Assembly: GCA_020637775.1 (NCBI GenBank)
Contig: JACKJV010000001.1
Span: 1 to 64,000, forward strand
Length of the DNA stretch: 64,000 nucleotides
Reading direction: 5' to 3'
From: Brucellaceae bacterium
GTDB taxonomy: Bacteria; Pseudomonadota; Alphaproteobacteria; Rhizobiales; Rhizobiaceae
Shown here: in pieces, positions 29,191-37,458 of the stretch
Position numbering within the stretch: the first letter of the stretch is position 1
Layout: each line of letters begins with the position of its first letter
Translations under genes and position numbers: made by a program
Notes under the pieces: model-generated
Told to the model about the DNA's origin: nothing
Databases searched by the model: none
What the model saw: the letters and a program-made list of their open reading frames with translations, nothing else

Positions 29191-30129
29191 ATGGCGCTCC
29201 ATATCGTTCACCATCCCGATTACGACGCGCGGTTCTCGCCTGTCCATCGCTTTCCGATGAGCAAATATACGCTGCTCATGACGGCATTGCGCGGGCGTGG
29301 CCTTGTGCGCCCCGGCCATCTGCACGAACCGGGCGAGGCGGCGCGAGGCTGGCTGACGCTGGCGCATGATCCGGCCTATGTGGACCAGGTGATCGGCTGC
29401 GCGGTTCCCGCGCGGATCGAGAAGGAGATCGGCTTTCCGGTTGATGCGGCTGTTTCGCGGCGCGCGCGGCTGGCAAGCGCGGGCACGGTGCTCGCCGCGC
29501 GCCTCGCGCTGGAGCATGGCGTGGCCTGCAACGCGGCCGGCGGCAGCCACCATGCCCGGCGCATGCAGGGGGCCGGGTTCTGTACCTTCAACGATGTCGG
29601 GGTGGCCGCCAGCGTGCTGCTGGCCACCGGTGAGGCCGCGCGAATACTGGTTGTGGATTGCGACGTTCACCAGGGTGACGGAACCGCCGACATCTTTCGC
29701 GACGAGCCGCGCGTCTTCACCTTCTCCCTGCATGGCGCGCGCAACTATCCCGTCCGCAAGATTTCCGGCGACCTGGATCTCGACCTGCCGGACGGCACCG
29801 CCGACGAGGCCTATCTGGCAACGCTTGCGGAGGCATTGGGCAGGATCGAGCAGCGCTTCCTGCCGGACCTCGTGTTCTACAATGGCGGCGTGGATCCGCA
29901 TGCGGGCGACCGGCTGGGACGGCTCTCCCTTTCCGACGACGGTCTGCGGGCGCGCGACCGGATGGTCTTCTACCATTTCCGCGAGCGCGGGATCCCGGTC
30001 TGCGGCGTCATTGGCGGCGGCTATGCGCGCGAGATGACAGGCCTTGGCGAGCGGCACGCCATCCTGTTCGAGGTCGCGGCGGAATTTGCCGCCGAACCCC
30101 TGTCGGCCAGACCTCAGCCCTTTCGGTAG
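29191..30129 (+). CDS. Histone-deacetylase-family amidohydrolase
   Basis: 312 residues. The zinc-hydrolase motifs of class I/II deacetylase-like enzymes are all present: GGSHHARR (His pair), DCDVHQGDGTADIF (Asp/His zinc ligands), GGVDPHAGD (Asp) and GGGYAR (active-site Tyr). Bacterial members act on acetylpolyamines or acetylated proteins; the substrate here is unknown. Divergent from the MATE gene with 55 bp between starts. Confidence 0.93.
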   Translation: MALHIVHHPDYDARFSPVHRFPMSKYTLLMTALRGRGLVRPGHLHEPGEAARGWLTLAHDPAYVDQVIGCAVPARIEKEIGFPVDAAVSRRARLASAGTVLAARLALEHGVACNAAGGSHHARRMQGAGFCTFNDVGVAASVLLATGEAARILVVDCDVHQGDGTADIFRDEPRVFTFSLHGARNYPVRKISGDLDLDLPDGTADEAYLATLAEALGRIEQRFLPDLVFYNGGVDPHAGDRLGRLSLSDDGLRARDRMVFYHFRERGIPVCGVIGGGYAREMTGLGERHAILFEVAAEFAAEPLSARPQPFR

Positions 30130-30383
30130 TTGAGCAGGCGCAGGATCAGGAAGGCGGGCACGACAATCACCGCGCCCAGCACGAAATAGCCGAAGAAGCG
30201 CTCGACCGCCTCGAAGCCCATGGCCCAGAGCGCATGGAAGAATTCGCGCACGGCAAAGACCACATCCCACGGCGTCCAGTCCAGCGCTGCCATGACCAGG
30301 CCGACAAGGAAGGATACGACGACGAGCTTCAGCACGACGCGGGCCGGCGTGTCACCCAGAAACCTGACCAGACCGTTGCTCAT
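30114..30383 (-). CDS. DUF6460 small membrane protein
   Basis: 89 residues with two membrane spans (about 17-37 and 62-82) and an amphipathic segment between. GDTPARVVLKLVVVSFLVGL and LNYRKG are the conserved ends of the alphaproteobacterial DUF6460 family. Its 3' end overlaps the convergent deacetylase gene by 16 bp. Function unknown. Confidence 0.82.
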   Translation of the reverse strand: MSNGLVRFLGDTPARVVLKLVVVSFLVGLVMAALDWTPWDVVFAVREFFHALWAMGFEAVERFFGYFVLGAVIVVPAFLILRLLNYRKG

Positions 30384-30456
30384 GCCTTCATCCCGCTGTG
30401 TGATTGACGCCTGTGAGATACGGTCTCATCATGGCAAGTTCAAGGGAAGGTGTGCC

Positions 30457-30966
30457 ATGGCATCAGCCGCGCGACGCGAGTTGTCCCTGACGGCAGCCGG
30501 CGTGATGGCGGTCGGGCTGAGCGCGGCCCTGTTCGCCCTTCTCTGGCTGCTGCGCGAGGATGACCGTGCCCGCGATCCGGTGATGATTGCCGGCGGCGGC
30601 TTCATCGCCAATTACCGGGTCTCGGAAATCTTCGCCGGGTTCACCGCCATCGCGGTCAAACCGGTCGAGACGGGCGCGATCCTGCAAGCCGATTTCGCAG
30701 ACCCCGCAGGCGGGCCGCCGATCCGTGTCAGCGACCGGTTCCGGGTGCGCGCACCGCGCATGATGCTGCGCACGCCCGCCCTGCATGGCGTGGAAAAGGG
30801 AAAGCCCTATGCGGTGACCGTGCGGCTTCTCTCACGGGACGGCAAGCGCGAGATCTGGCGCCACTCGATGACGTTGCGCAGCCAGGTCGGCTCGGCCCTG
30901 ATCGCCGACAAACCGCTGACCATCGGCCCCGGCTACACGCCGAACCCGGCTCTCAAGCGCGAATGA
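30457..30966 (+). CDS. Conserved hypothetical membrane-anchored protein
   Basis: 169 residues. ATG 30457 follows GGAAGG. One span (about 11-33) acts as a signal anchor, followed by a periplasmic domain with GGGFIANYRVSEIF and GPGYTPNP. The family is common next to DUF6460 genes in Rhizobiales, from memory; no function is known. No cysteine. Confidence 0.75.
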   Translation: MASAARRELSLTAAGVMAVGLSAALFALLWLLREDDRARDPVMIAGGGFIANYRVSEIFAGFTAIAVKPVETGAILQADFADPAGGPPIRVSDRFRVRAPRMMLRTPALHGVEKGKPYAVTVRLLSRDGKREIWRHSMTLRSQVGSALIADKPLTIGPGYTPNPALKRE

Positions 30967-31029
30967 CAGGAAACGCCGTCAGCAAGCGGCAGGGTTTCCT
31001 CGGCGGCGTGAGGCTAAGGCGCTTCCCGG

Positions 31030-31758
31030 TCATATCGAGCGCTGGTTCACCCGCCTGGAAAGTTCGGCCGCGCTTTCCACCCGTTCCGAGTAGCGGTCGA
31101 CGAGATATGACGAGCGGCCGCGCACCATCCAGGTGAACTTCACCAGTTCCTCGATCACATCCACGATGCGATTGTAGTAGGCAGACGGCTTCATACGGTC
31201 GTTCGCGTCGAACTCCATGAAGGCCTTGGCGACAGAAGACTGGTTGGGAATGGTCACCATGCGCATCCAGCGCCCCAGAACCCGCATCTGGTTGACGGCG
31301 TTGAAACTCTGCGAGCCGCCGCATACCTGCATGACGGCCAGCGTCTTGCCCTGCGTCGGGCGCACCGCGCCGAGCGCCAGCGGAATCCAGTCGATCTGCG
31401 CCTTCATGATGCCCGTCATGGCACCGTGACGCTCCGGCGAGACCCACACCATGCCTTCCGACCAGGCGGCCAGATCGCGCAGTTCCTTCACCTTCGGATG
31501 GTCCGGTTCCTCGGCATCCGGCAGCGGCAGGCCGCGCGGATCGAAAACGCGGGTTTCACAGCCATGCCACTTCAGCAGCCGTTCCGCTTCCAGCGCGACG
31601 AGGCGGGAAAACGACCGCTTCCGCAGCGAACCGTAGAGCAGCAGGATGCGCGGCGCATGGCCGGGGTCGTCGGCGCTTCCGAAGAAGGCCGGGTCCACCG
31701 GCTGCATCTGCGAGACGTCGACATTGGGCAGATCGTGTTCCAGCAGGCTCTTCGTCAC
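31030..31758 (-). CDS. arsH: Arsenical resistance flavoprotein ArsH
   Basis: 242 residues. NADPH-dependent FMN reductase fold: [13 protein letters not shown] (FMN phosphate loop), [20 protein letters not shown] and [15 protein letters not shown] are the ArsH signature. ArsH oxidises trivalent organoarsenicals to less toxic pentavalent forms. Last gene of the ars operon. Confidence 0.96.
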   Translation of the reverse strand: MTKSLLEHDLPNVDVSQMQPVDPAFFGSADDPGHAPRILLLYGSLRKRSFSRLVALEAERLLKWHGCETRVFDPRGLPLPDAEEPDHPKVKELRDLAAWSEGMVWVSPERHGAMTGIMKAQIDWIPLALGAVRPTQGKTLAVMQVCGGSQSFNAVNQMRVLGRWMRMVTIPNQSSVAKAFMEFDANDRMKPSAYYNRIVDVIEELVKFTWMVRGRSSYLVDRYSERVESAAELSRRVNQRSI

Positions 31759-31761
31759 GCC

Positions 31762-32172
31762 TCAGTTCTCCTTAGCCCTGATGATTTCGCCGTCCTCCTT
31801 GGTGAAGTCGCCGATATCCGGGTGGTCGAGAAGTTCAAGCACCGTTTCAGAGGGCCGGCACAGGCGGACACCCTTGCGGGAAACCACGATGGGCCGGTTC
31901 ACGAGGACCGGATGTTCCAGCATTGCATCGAGGATCGTTTCGTCGCTGACATCCGGACCGGTCAGGCCGAGCGCCTCGGCCGGTGACTTGCTGACCCGCA
32001 GGGCAGTGCGCGGCGTAAGCCCCGCCCCGGCGAACAGCGCCAGCAATTGCGGCCGCGTCCAGCCCGTCTTCAGGTATTCGATGACGACGAGTTCCTCGCC
32101 TGACGCTCGGATCATTTCCAGCGTGTTGCGCGACGTTCCACAATCGGGGTTGTGGTGAATGACGACCGTCAT
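31762..32172 (-). CDS. arsC: Arsenate reductase, glutaredoxin-dependent type
   Basis: 136 residues. HHNPDCGTSRNTL holds the active Cys11; later NRPIVVSRKGVRLCRPSE carries the arsenate-binding arginines. This is the E. coli R773 ArsC fold (ArsC/Spx). Its start overlaps the stop of the upstream reductase (ATGA), so it is coupled to a second arsenate reductase of an unrelated fold. Confidence 0.95.
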   Translation of the reverse strand: MTVVIHHNPDCGTSRNTLEMIRASGEELVVIEYLKTGWTRPQLLALFAGAGLTPRTALRVSKSPAEALGLTGPDVSDETILDAMLEHPVLVNRPIVVSRKGVRLCRPSETVLELLDHPDIGDFTKEDGEIIRAKEN

Positions 32173-32684
32173 GCGCTCGCGTCCATTGCCGGGGCCTTGC
32201 CGATCTGGTCCAGCCGCTTTTGCAGCGAAAGTCTGTCGATGCTGGACAGCGGCAGCGAGCAGAAGATCGAGATGCGCTGGCCCAGCATCCGGTAGGTATC
32301 CGCAAAGGCAAGCGCGATTTGCGTGTCCGTGCCCTCGACGGCGGCCGGATCGGGCACGCCCCAATGGGCTGACATGGGTTGTCCCGGCCAGACCGGGCAG
32401 GCCTCCTTCGCCGCATTGTCGCAAACGGTGAAGACGAAATCCATCGCCGGCGCGCCGGGGCCGGCAAACTCCGCCCAGTCCTTCGAGCGGGCGAAGGACG
32501 TGTCGTGGTTCATCTGCCTGAGCAGCCGGATCGCCTGCGGATGAACGGTGCCCTTGGGACGGGAACCGGCGGAGAACGCACGGAACCGGCCAGCACCTTC
32601 ACGGTTGAGAATGGCTTCGGCCAGGATCGACCTTGCCGAATTGCCGGTACACAGGAAAAGCACGTTGAAGGTCTTGCCGGTCAT
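32169..32684 (-). CDS. arsC: Arsenate reductase, LMW-phosphatase/thioredoxin type
   Basis: 171 residues. VLFLCTGNSARS is the CX5R active loop; DFVFTVCDNAAKEACPVWPG carries the relay cysteines used by thioredoxin-coupled arsenate reductases. Start at 32684 (MTGKTFNVLFLC) rather than the in-frame 32711. It reduces arsenate to arsenite. Confidence 0.92.
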   Translation of the reverse strand: MTGKTFNVLFLCTGNSARSILAEAILNREGAGRFRAFSAGSRPKGTVHPQAIRLLRQMNHDTSFARSKDWAEFAGPGAPAMDFVFTVCDNAAKEACPVWPGQPMSAHWGVPDPAAVEGTDTQIALAFADTYRMLGQRISIFCSLPLSSIDRLSLQKRLDQIGKAPAMDASA

Positions 32685-32694
32685 GGTTCTCTCC

Positions 32695-33027
32695 TCAGCA
32701 ATCGCAGGCAATGGCTTCCAGAACAGGTTTGCAGAGTTCGGGCGAACCGCCGCAGCAATCCTCCATCAGGAAGCCAAGAAGCCCCCTGATCCCTTCGTAA
32801 TCCGCGAAATAACGGATGGAGCGGCCTTCACGCATCGTCCGCACCAGCCCGGCGCGAAGCAGGATGTTGAGGTTGGTCGACATGGTGTTCTGGCGCACCC
32901 CGAGCGCGTCGCCGATATCACCTGAACACATGCCCCGGGAACCTGCACGCACAAGCAGCCGGAACACAGCCAGCCGGGTTTCCTGGCTCAAGGCGGAAAA
33001 GGCGAAGAGGGCCTGATTCATATCCAT
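32695..33027 (-). CDS. arsR: ArsR-family arsenite-responsive repressor
   Basis: 110 residues (an alternative ATG is two codons later). Winged helix with MCSGDIGDALGVRQNTMSTNLNILLRAGLV. Cys91, Cys92 and Cys99 near the C-terminus match the C-C-x6-C arsenite site of the Acidithiobacillus ferrooxidans type, rather than the helix-3 site of E. coli ArsR. First gene of the operon, so it is autoregulated; candidate operators lie immediately upstream. Confidence 0.93.
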   Translation of the reverse strand: MDMNQALFAFSALSQETRLAVFRLLVRAGSRGMCSGDIGDALGVRQNTMSTNLNILLRAGLVRTMREGRSIRYFADYEGIRGLLGFLMEDCCGGSPELCKPVLEAIACDC

Positions 33028-33029
33028 AT

Positions 33030-33045
33030 ATCAAGAATACTCGAT
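33030..33045. promoter_or_regulatory. Candidate ArsR operator
   Basis: ATCAA-GAATAC-TCGAT, one mismatch from the ArsR/SmtB form ATCAA-N6-TTGAT. It lies 2 bp before the arsR start. Confidence 0.55.
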
Positions 33046-33051
33046 TCAATG

Positions 33052-33065
33052 GTGATTGCAATCAC
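33052..33065. promoter_or_regulatory. Perfect 14-bp palindrome upstream of arsR
   Basis: GTGATTGCAATCAC is fully self-complementary and sits 25 bp upstream of the arsR start in a low-GC patch. It may be a second operator site or the target of another regulator; no factor can be named. Confidence 0.45.
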
Positions 33066-33236
33066 AATCGACGCGATCACGACGTCGCGGAAAGCCGCCA
33101 CCGGACAGCAGCAGACGTCTTCAACCGGACAAGCCTTCTCCCCGGCGACGGCGCCCGGGAACCACCTGCCTGGCCGGGTTGGCAGAGCGTAGGCCACCGG
33201 AACGACAAGACGTGCGTTGATTACGATCGCACCCGG

Positions 33237-34100
33237 CTATCCGGAGCATCTCCAGAAGCCGCGATAGCCGACCGTAAGGCCCTGTTCCAGGGAGAACACG
33301 AGTTCGGCATTCTGGCGCCAGTCCGCCTCGTCTTCCCTCAGCAGGGCCACGCGAACGGCTGCTCCTTCCGCCTCGAAGCGGCGCTCGTCGTTTTCCTCAC
33401 TGCCACTGCCGTTCAGGCCGATCAGCACGCCGTTGAGTTTCATGGCAGCCATGGCTCCGTCAGCCGATGCCCAGAGGATGGGATCGGTCTCCGGGCTGCG
33501 ATTGAACCGGCAACGCTGGCCTGCCGTTAGAAGCCGGTCTGCCTCGGCCGCCGGCATGGGCGCCGGATCGAGGGAGGAAATCAGGGTGTTGTCCAAGGCA
33601 TCCTGGACGCTTCCGGGTTCGGCGGGCGGGTCCCTGAAAATGGTCTCCGCGACATTTCCGGCCGACACATCCGCAATCAGGTATCGCATTTCCGCGATCT
33701 CGCGGCGCTGCGCCTCGATGATGCCGTCGGCAAGCTTGCGCACGCGCGGATCACGGATTTGCGCGCGCTCGGACGTCATGACCGCAATCGAATGGTGCGG
33801 GATCATTGCCCGCATGTAACTGGGCCCCGAAACGGTCACCTGGCTGCGCACGAGCCAGAGGGACAGTGCGAACACGATCACCGATCCGGCGAAAATCGCG
33901 ATATTGAGCGAGCGGTTCGAATACATGCCAAGCATGTAGGCAAGCATGATGACCGCCATCGTGGCACCCATCACCAGCGCCATGTAGGCACGCGTCTCCG
34001 AGAAGAAGACGTGCTCCCAGGCATAGGTGTTCAGATACATCAGGATGAACATCACGACCGTCGAGGTCAGGATCATCAGGCCGAAACGGACATAGGACAT
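33237..34100 (-). CDS. DUF305-containing membrane protein in the copper island
   Basis: 287 residues. Three to four membrane spans in the first 90 residues (MILTSTVVMFILMYLN, ALVMGATMAVIMLAYMLG, AIFAGSVIVFALSLWL), then the DUF305 core with YMRAMIPHHSIAVM, whose His pair is the family mark, then a C-terminal domain of about 80 residues with no recognised homologue (RFEAEGAAVRVALLRE). DUF305 proteins are often linked to copper resistance. It is transcribed from a CueR-type promoter, giving a 5' UTR of about 40 nt. Confidence 0.85.
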   Translation of the reverse strand: MSYVRFGLMILTSTVVMFILMYLNTYAWEHVFFSETRAYMALVMGATMAVIMLAYMLGMYSNRSLNIAIFAGSVIVFALSLWLVRSQVTVSGPSYMRAMIPHHSIAVMTSERAQIRDPRVRKLADGIIEAQRREIAEMRYLIADVSAGNVAETIFRDPPAEPGSVQDALDNTLISSLDPAPMPAAEADRLLTAGQRCRFNRSPETDPILWASADGAMAAMKLNGVLIGLNGSGSEENDERRFEAEGAAVRVALLREDEADWRQNAELVFSLEQGLTVGYRGFWRCSG

Positions 34101-34146
34101 GGAAGTCTCCTCGGATCGCTGATCAGTGCTTCAGGCATGCTTGGAA

Positions 34147-34177
34147 GTTAAACGTCCTTCCAGCGCTGGAAGGTTCC
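34147..34177 (-). promoter_or_regulatory. CueR-type promoter 1 (drives DUF305 gene)
   Basis: On the minus strand: -35 GGAACC (34172-34177), a 19-bp spacer, -10 TTTAAC (34147-34152). The spacer carries most of a perfect 18-bp palindrome (34156-34173, CCTTCCAG CG CTGGAAGG). A 19-bp spacer with a CCTTCC/GGAAGG dyad is the hallmark of MerR-family promoters such as those of CueR. Confidence 0.75.
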
Positions 34178-34223
34178 GCAGCGAGGCACTCGGTTCCGCA
34201 TCGGTCCCGCGGGATGCTTCGGC

Positions 34224-34254
34224 TTGACCTTCCAGCAGGTGAAAGGCCTAGGCT
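34224..34254 (+). promoter_or_regulatory. CueR-type promoter 2 (drives 34293-34855 genes)
   Basis: -35 TTGACC (34224-34229), 19-bp spacer with CCTTCC and AAAGG half sites, -10 TAGGCT (34249-34254). The first gene starts 38 bp further on. Confidence 0.75.
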
Positions 34255-34292
34255 TGGACGATCAGAGAACCATTGCGAGGCCCCCGCCGACC

Positions 34293-34748
34293 ATGACACG
34301 CCAAATTCCGGAAATCTGGCTGGCCTTCTTTTCTTTCCTTCTGCACTTCGTCTGGGAGATGCTGCAGGCACCGACCTATGCCGGCATGGCCACGATGGCC
34401 CACTGGGATGGGGTGATCCTCTGCCTGGAGGCGACGCTTGGCGATGTGGGCTTTGCGCTGACCGCGTTCGTGCTGGCCAGCCTCGCCGCCCGCTCGCGCG
34501 TCTGGTTTCGCACGTGGCCGCTGTTACCGACTGCCATCTACATGGCAACCGGCCTGCTCCTCACCATCGGGTTTGAATACTACTACACCGAAGTGAGCCT
34601 GCGCTGGACCTATTCGGACCTCATGCCGCGCCTGCCCCCACTCGGAACGGGCCTCAGCCCGATGATGCAGTGGCTCCTGATCCCGCCGCTCGCATTGTGG
34701 CTGACATGCCGGCACCTTGGCACCAGAACGAAGGAGACGATGACATGA
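34293..34748 (+). CDS. Four-span inner-membrane protein in copper regulon
   Basis: 151 residues with about four membrane spans. No family recognised. Motifs such as LHFVWEMLQAPTYAGM near the N-terminus and GFEYYYTEVSLRWTY in the middle may be conserved. The start at 34293 is chosen because the promoter -10 lies upstream of it and an earlier in-frame start overlaps the promoter. Stop and next start overlap (ATGA). Expression should follow copper. Confidence 0.72.
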   Translation: MTRQIPEIWLAFFSFLLHFVWEMLQAPTYAGMATMAHWDGVILCLEATLGDVGFALTAFVLASLAARSRVWFRTWPLLPTAIYMATGLLLTIGFEYYYTEVSLRWTYSDLMPRLPPLGTGLSPMMQWLLIPPLALWLTCRHLGTRTKETMT

Positions 34749-34855
34749 TGGATGGATACGGAATGGGCATGGGGTTCGGCGGTCTCGGCATGCTGCTGAT
34801 CCTCATCCTTCTCGTGCTGGCGATCGCGGCCCTGATCAAATACCTGCGCAGTTGA
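34745..34855 (+). CDS. 36-residue Met-rich membrane peptide
   Basis: Very short gene beginning MMDGYGMGMGFGGLGM and continuing as a single hydrophobic span ending ALIKYLRS. Five methionines lie in the first 16 residues. It overlaps the preceding gene by 4 bp (ATGA), with GGAG upstream, so it is coupled to it. Copper-linked small Met-rich membrane peptides of this type are known in other bacteria, but this one has no assigned function. Confidence 0.7.
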   Translation: MMDGYGMGMGFGGLGMLLILILLVLAIAALIKYLRS

Positions 34856-34916
34856 AGACAGGGCCGACGATTTCGCACGGCCAAAACCCGCCACGCAATT
34901 TCGCCTTGTCTGGCTC

Positions 34917-35339
34917 TCAGTCGATCCCGTTGGCCCGCTGCAACGTCCGCACATAGGCGAGGACCTTCTTCACCTCGTCATCGGTCACCTCCGGAACGGG
35001 CGGCATGTTGCCGAAGCGCCAATGATGGGAGATGACCCCGTTGCGCGCGGCGAGGATGAAGGACGCATCGGCATGGTGGCCGGGACGATAGATCGGATGG
35101 ACCAGCGGCGGCCCCGATCCGTCGCGCCCGGCCGCGTTTTCGCCGTGGCATGCCGCGCAATTGGCGTCGAAGACCGCCTTGCCCTCAAGCGCTGCGCCAG
35201 CGAGCGGCGGCACGGTGACATCGGCCAGGGCAGCACCGGAGCCCGGCGCTTGCCGGGATCCATCATCCAGAAAGAGGCGAAGCCCCAGAAGTGCCAGGGC
35301 AATCGCCGCGATGGCGGCAAGCACGATGCGGTTGTTCAT
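34917..35339 (-). CDS. Membrane-anchored or periplasmic c-type cytochrome
   Basis: 140 residues. A hydrophobic N-terminal segment (about 5-23) is an anchor or signal. The heme motif CAACH is at 61-65 and the likely axial Met112 is in GNMPP. Small monoheme cytochromes of this form accompany copper-oxidase or copper-resistance genes. The start overlaps the cueR stop by 4 bp (ATGA), so it is in the same operon. Confidence 0.9.
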   Translation of the reverse strand: MNNRIVLAAIAAIALALLGLRLFLDDGSRQAPGSGAALADVTVPPLAGAALEGKAVFDANCAACHGENAAGRDGSGPPLVHPIYRPGHHADASFILAARNGVISHHWRFGNMPPVPEVTDDEVKKVLAYVRTLQRANGID

Positions 35340-35731
35340 TGATCGCGCCCTCCGGCAAGACTTTCAATGATCGGGCAATCCGGCCGCTCGTCGCCATGGC
35401 AATGCTCCACCAGCACGGAAAGCGTTTCGCGCAGCGATTTCAGTTCCTTCATCTTGCGCTCGATCTCGGTGATCTTCTGGCGTGCCAGTGCCTTCACGTC
35501 GGCGCTTGCCCGGTGCTTGTCCTCATAGAGCGAGAGCAGCATGCGGCATTCCGCGATGGTGAAGCCGAGGCTGCGGGAACGCTGGAGAAAGCGCAGCCGG
35601 TGGATGTCGGCCTCCGAATAATCGCGATAGCCGTTCTGTGCGCGATCCGGCTTGATGAGCGCGATGTCCTCGTAATAGCGGATGGTCTTTGGCGGGAGAT
35701 TGGCGCGTTGCGCCGCCTGGCCGATATTCAT
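35336..35731 (-). CDS. cueR: CueR copper-responsive MerR-family regulator
   Basis: 131 residues. N-terminal MerR helix-turn-helix (NIGQAAQRANLPPKTIRYYEDIALI). Metal loop Cys111-x7-Cys119 (CHGDERPDC) and Ser76 at the position that in MerR/ZntR is cysteine: together these mark a Cu(I)/Ag(I) sensor. It is expected to act at the four promoters described here. It lies downstream of the exported peptide gene at 35831-36190 with a 99-bp gap, so it may be autoregulated through promoter 3. Confidence 0.93.
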   Translation of the reverse strand: MNIGQAAQRANLPPKTIRYYEDIALIKPDRAQNGYRDYSEADIHRLRFLQRSRSLGFTIAECRMLLSLYEDKHRASADVKALARQKITEIERKMKELKSLRETLSVLVEHCHGDERPDCPIIESLAGGRDQ

Positions 35732-35830
35732 GATCCTGTTCTCCTGTCATGGCGAAGCCGACGACGGGTCGTCGGTCGACGAGTGATCCTGATGGCGCTG
35801 CGCCGCAAAACCGGGCGCAGGCCGGGTGGA

Positions 35831-36190
35831 TCAGACATGCATGGGAGGATGAAGGATGGCGCCGGGGTCGGCTTCCTGCAGGCTTTGCGCGAAAGGCGAG
35901 ACCTGGATGCGGGGACCGCTGGAGACGAGGCCGACCGGATATGCGGCGACGAAACCGCCATCGATGCTGCAATGGCTCGCCTTTCCATGGGTCACGCCGG
36001 CACCAGCCATGCCCGGACAGCAGGGATGTTCTTGCGCAGTCTCGACGGCAGGACCTTCGCGATGGGCATGGTCTTTGGCAATGGTGGCGGCTGCCGTCTC
36101 CGCCTGTCGCGCAAGAGCAGGCCCGCTCGGCACACCCGGATGGGCGAACACGAAGACGAAGGTCAGGCAGATCGCGAGAAACATGCGCAT
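35831..36190 (-). CDS. Exported Cys/His-rich peptide A (CopL/DUF2946-like)
   Basis: 119 residues. Signal peptide (about 1-28), a His-rich linker (KDHAHREG), EHPCCPGM, then SHC and a C-terminus ending in ILHPPMHV. The pattern signal / His linker / PCC / HC / PP-terminus resembles peptide B at 37459-37797, so the two look like paralogues. The ATG is 7 nt beyond the -10, giving a predicted leaderless mRNA. CopL or DUF2946 membership is likely but unproven. Confidence 0.75.
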   Translation of the reverse strand: MRMFLAICLTFVFVFAHPGVPSGPALARQAETAAATIAKDHAHREGPAVETAQEHPCCPGMAGAGVTHGKASHCSIDGGFVAAYPVGLVSSGPRIQVSPFAQSLQEADPGAILHPPMHV

Positions 36191-36196
36191 GGCTTA

Positions 36197-36227
36197 CAAA
36201 TAGACCTTCCCCTTGCCGGAAGGTCAA
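36197..36227 (-). promoter_or_regulatory. CueR-type promoter 3 (drives exported peptide A)
   Basis: On the minus strand: -35 TTGACC (36222-36227), 19-bp spacer, -10 TATTTG (36197-36202). The dyad ACCTTCC/GGAAGGT covers 36204-36224. The -10 ends 7 nt before the ATG. Confidence 0.8.
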
Positions 36228-36343
36228 GCAGCCGCTCCGGGTGGGGCTTTCCGCGAAGGACCAGCGCCACAGGTTGCCGGGCCGACAAATGCCGACCCGG
36301 CCATGATCGCTTCAGGGCATAGGTTTGTGCGGGATCGGGCGTT

Positions 36344-36814
36344 CTAGCGTCCCGCCTCGAAGAACACCGGTGTCGCGTCACCTGCCTGCCCGGAGAAGGA
36401 ATGGACGGTGTAACGCGCGTTCTCGTCATACCCCATGCCGAGCGATCCCTGCGGCATGCCCGGCACGGCTATGCCGCGGACGTCCGGCCGCTCGCTCATC
36501 AGCTTGTCGATGGCTTCCAGCGGCACATGCCCCTCGACCACATATTTGCGGCCATCCACATCCAGCATGGCCGTGTGGCAGGCCACCATGTCGTCGGGCA
36601 CGCCGGCATGGGCCTTCACCGGATCGAGGTTTTCCATGTCACGGATCTCGACGGCGAAGCCGGCCGCCTTCACCGCATCGACCCAGACCTCGCAGCAGCC
36701 GCACCAGGGCGACTTGTAGACGGTCATCGGAGCACCGTTGCCGGCCGCCAGCGCCGGCGCCGTCATGCCGCCGAGCAGAGTAAGGGCAAGAAGTTCGTTC
36801 CTGAACATATTCAT
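36344..36814 (-). CDS. DUF411 CopG-like periplasmic copper protein
   Basis: 156 residues. Signal peptide about 1-24. Metal centre VYKSPWCGCCEVW (Cys38, 40, 41), later ACH (Cys79-His80), and GIAVPGMPQGSLGMGY typical of DUF411. The family includes CopG, a periplasmic Cu-binding oxidoreductase. Transcribed in the same direction as, and 17 bp after, the L,D-transpeptidase gene. Confidence 0.9.
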   Translation of the reverse strand: MNMFRNELLALTLLGGMTAPALAAGNGAPMTVYKSPWCGCCEVWVDAVKAAGFAVEIRDMENLDPVKAHAGVPDDMVACHTAMLDVDGRKYVVEGHVPLEAIDKLMSERPDVRGIAVPGMPQGSLGMGYDENARYTVHSFSGQAGDATPVFFEAGR

Positions 36815-36831
36815 CGGTTCTTTTTCCTGTC

Positions 36832-37395
36832 TCACATCACGACCACACGGGTGCCGACCGGCACGCGCTCGTAAAGGTCCTTGACGTGTTCGTTGATCAT
36901 GCGGATGCAGCCGTTCGACACCGACCGGCCAATGGATGACGGCTCGGTTGTCCCGTGAATGCGGAACATGGTGTCGCGTTGCCCGCGATAGAGATAAAGC
37001 GCACGGGCGCCCAGCGGGTTTCCCGGCCCGCCCGGCACGCCTTTGGCATAGCGGGCATAGCGCCGGGAATTGCGCCGGATCATGTTGTCGGTCGGACGCC
37101 AGGCCGGCCATTTGGCCTTGCGGCCGACAACGGCCGAGCCCTTGAAGGCCAGACCGGCCCTGCCGACACCCACGCCGTAGCGGCGCGCCTCGCCTTCACC
37201 CGTGACCAGGTAAAGGAAGTGGTTGGCGGTATCGATCACGATCGTTCCCGGTTCATGGCCGGAGAAGGCGACCATTCGCGGCTCATATTGCGGATCGAGC
37301 GTGAAGCTTTTGCGCTGCTTGGCCTGGTGCGCCTGCGCAGCGGTTGGCATGGCGAGCGTGGCAGCGAGTCCTGCAAGGAAGTTGCGTCTGTTCAT
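36832..37395 (-). CDS. L,D-transpeptidase (YkuD family), Tat-exported
   Basis: 187 residues from 37395. A twin-arginine signal ([14 protein letters not shown]) precedes the YkuD domain with [20 protein letters not shown], where Cys is the nucleophile. These enzymes make 3-3 cross-links or attach proteins to peptidoglycan. It lies between the peptide B gene and the DUF411 gene, so it probably belongs to the copper-controlled operon from promoter 4. Confidence 0.92.
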   Translation of the reverse strand: MNRRNFLAGLAATLAMPTAAQAHQAKQRKSFTLDPQYEPRMVAFSGHEPGTIVIDTANHFLYLVTGEGEARRYGVGVGRAGLAFKGSAVVGRKAKWPAWRPTDNMIRRNSRRYARYAKGVPGGPGNPLGARALYLYRGQRDTMFRIHGTTEPSSIGRSVSNGCIRMINEHVKDLYERVPVGTRVVVM

Positions 37396-37458
37396 TCCTG
37401 TCAATTCCGTTTGTCCGGTGCGTAACCAGCGCCCGGGAGGCCGGACGCAACTCAAGGA

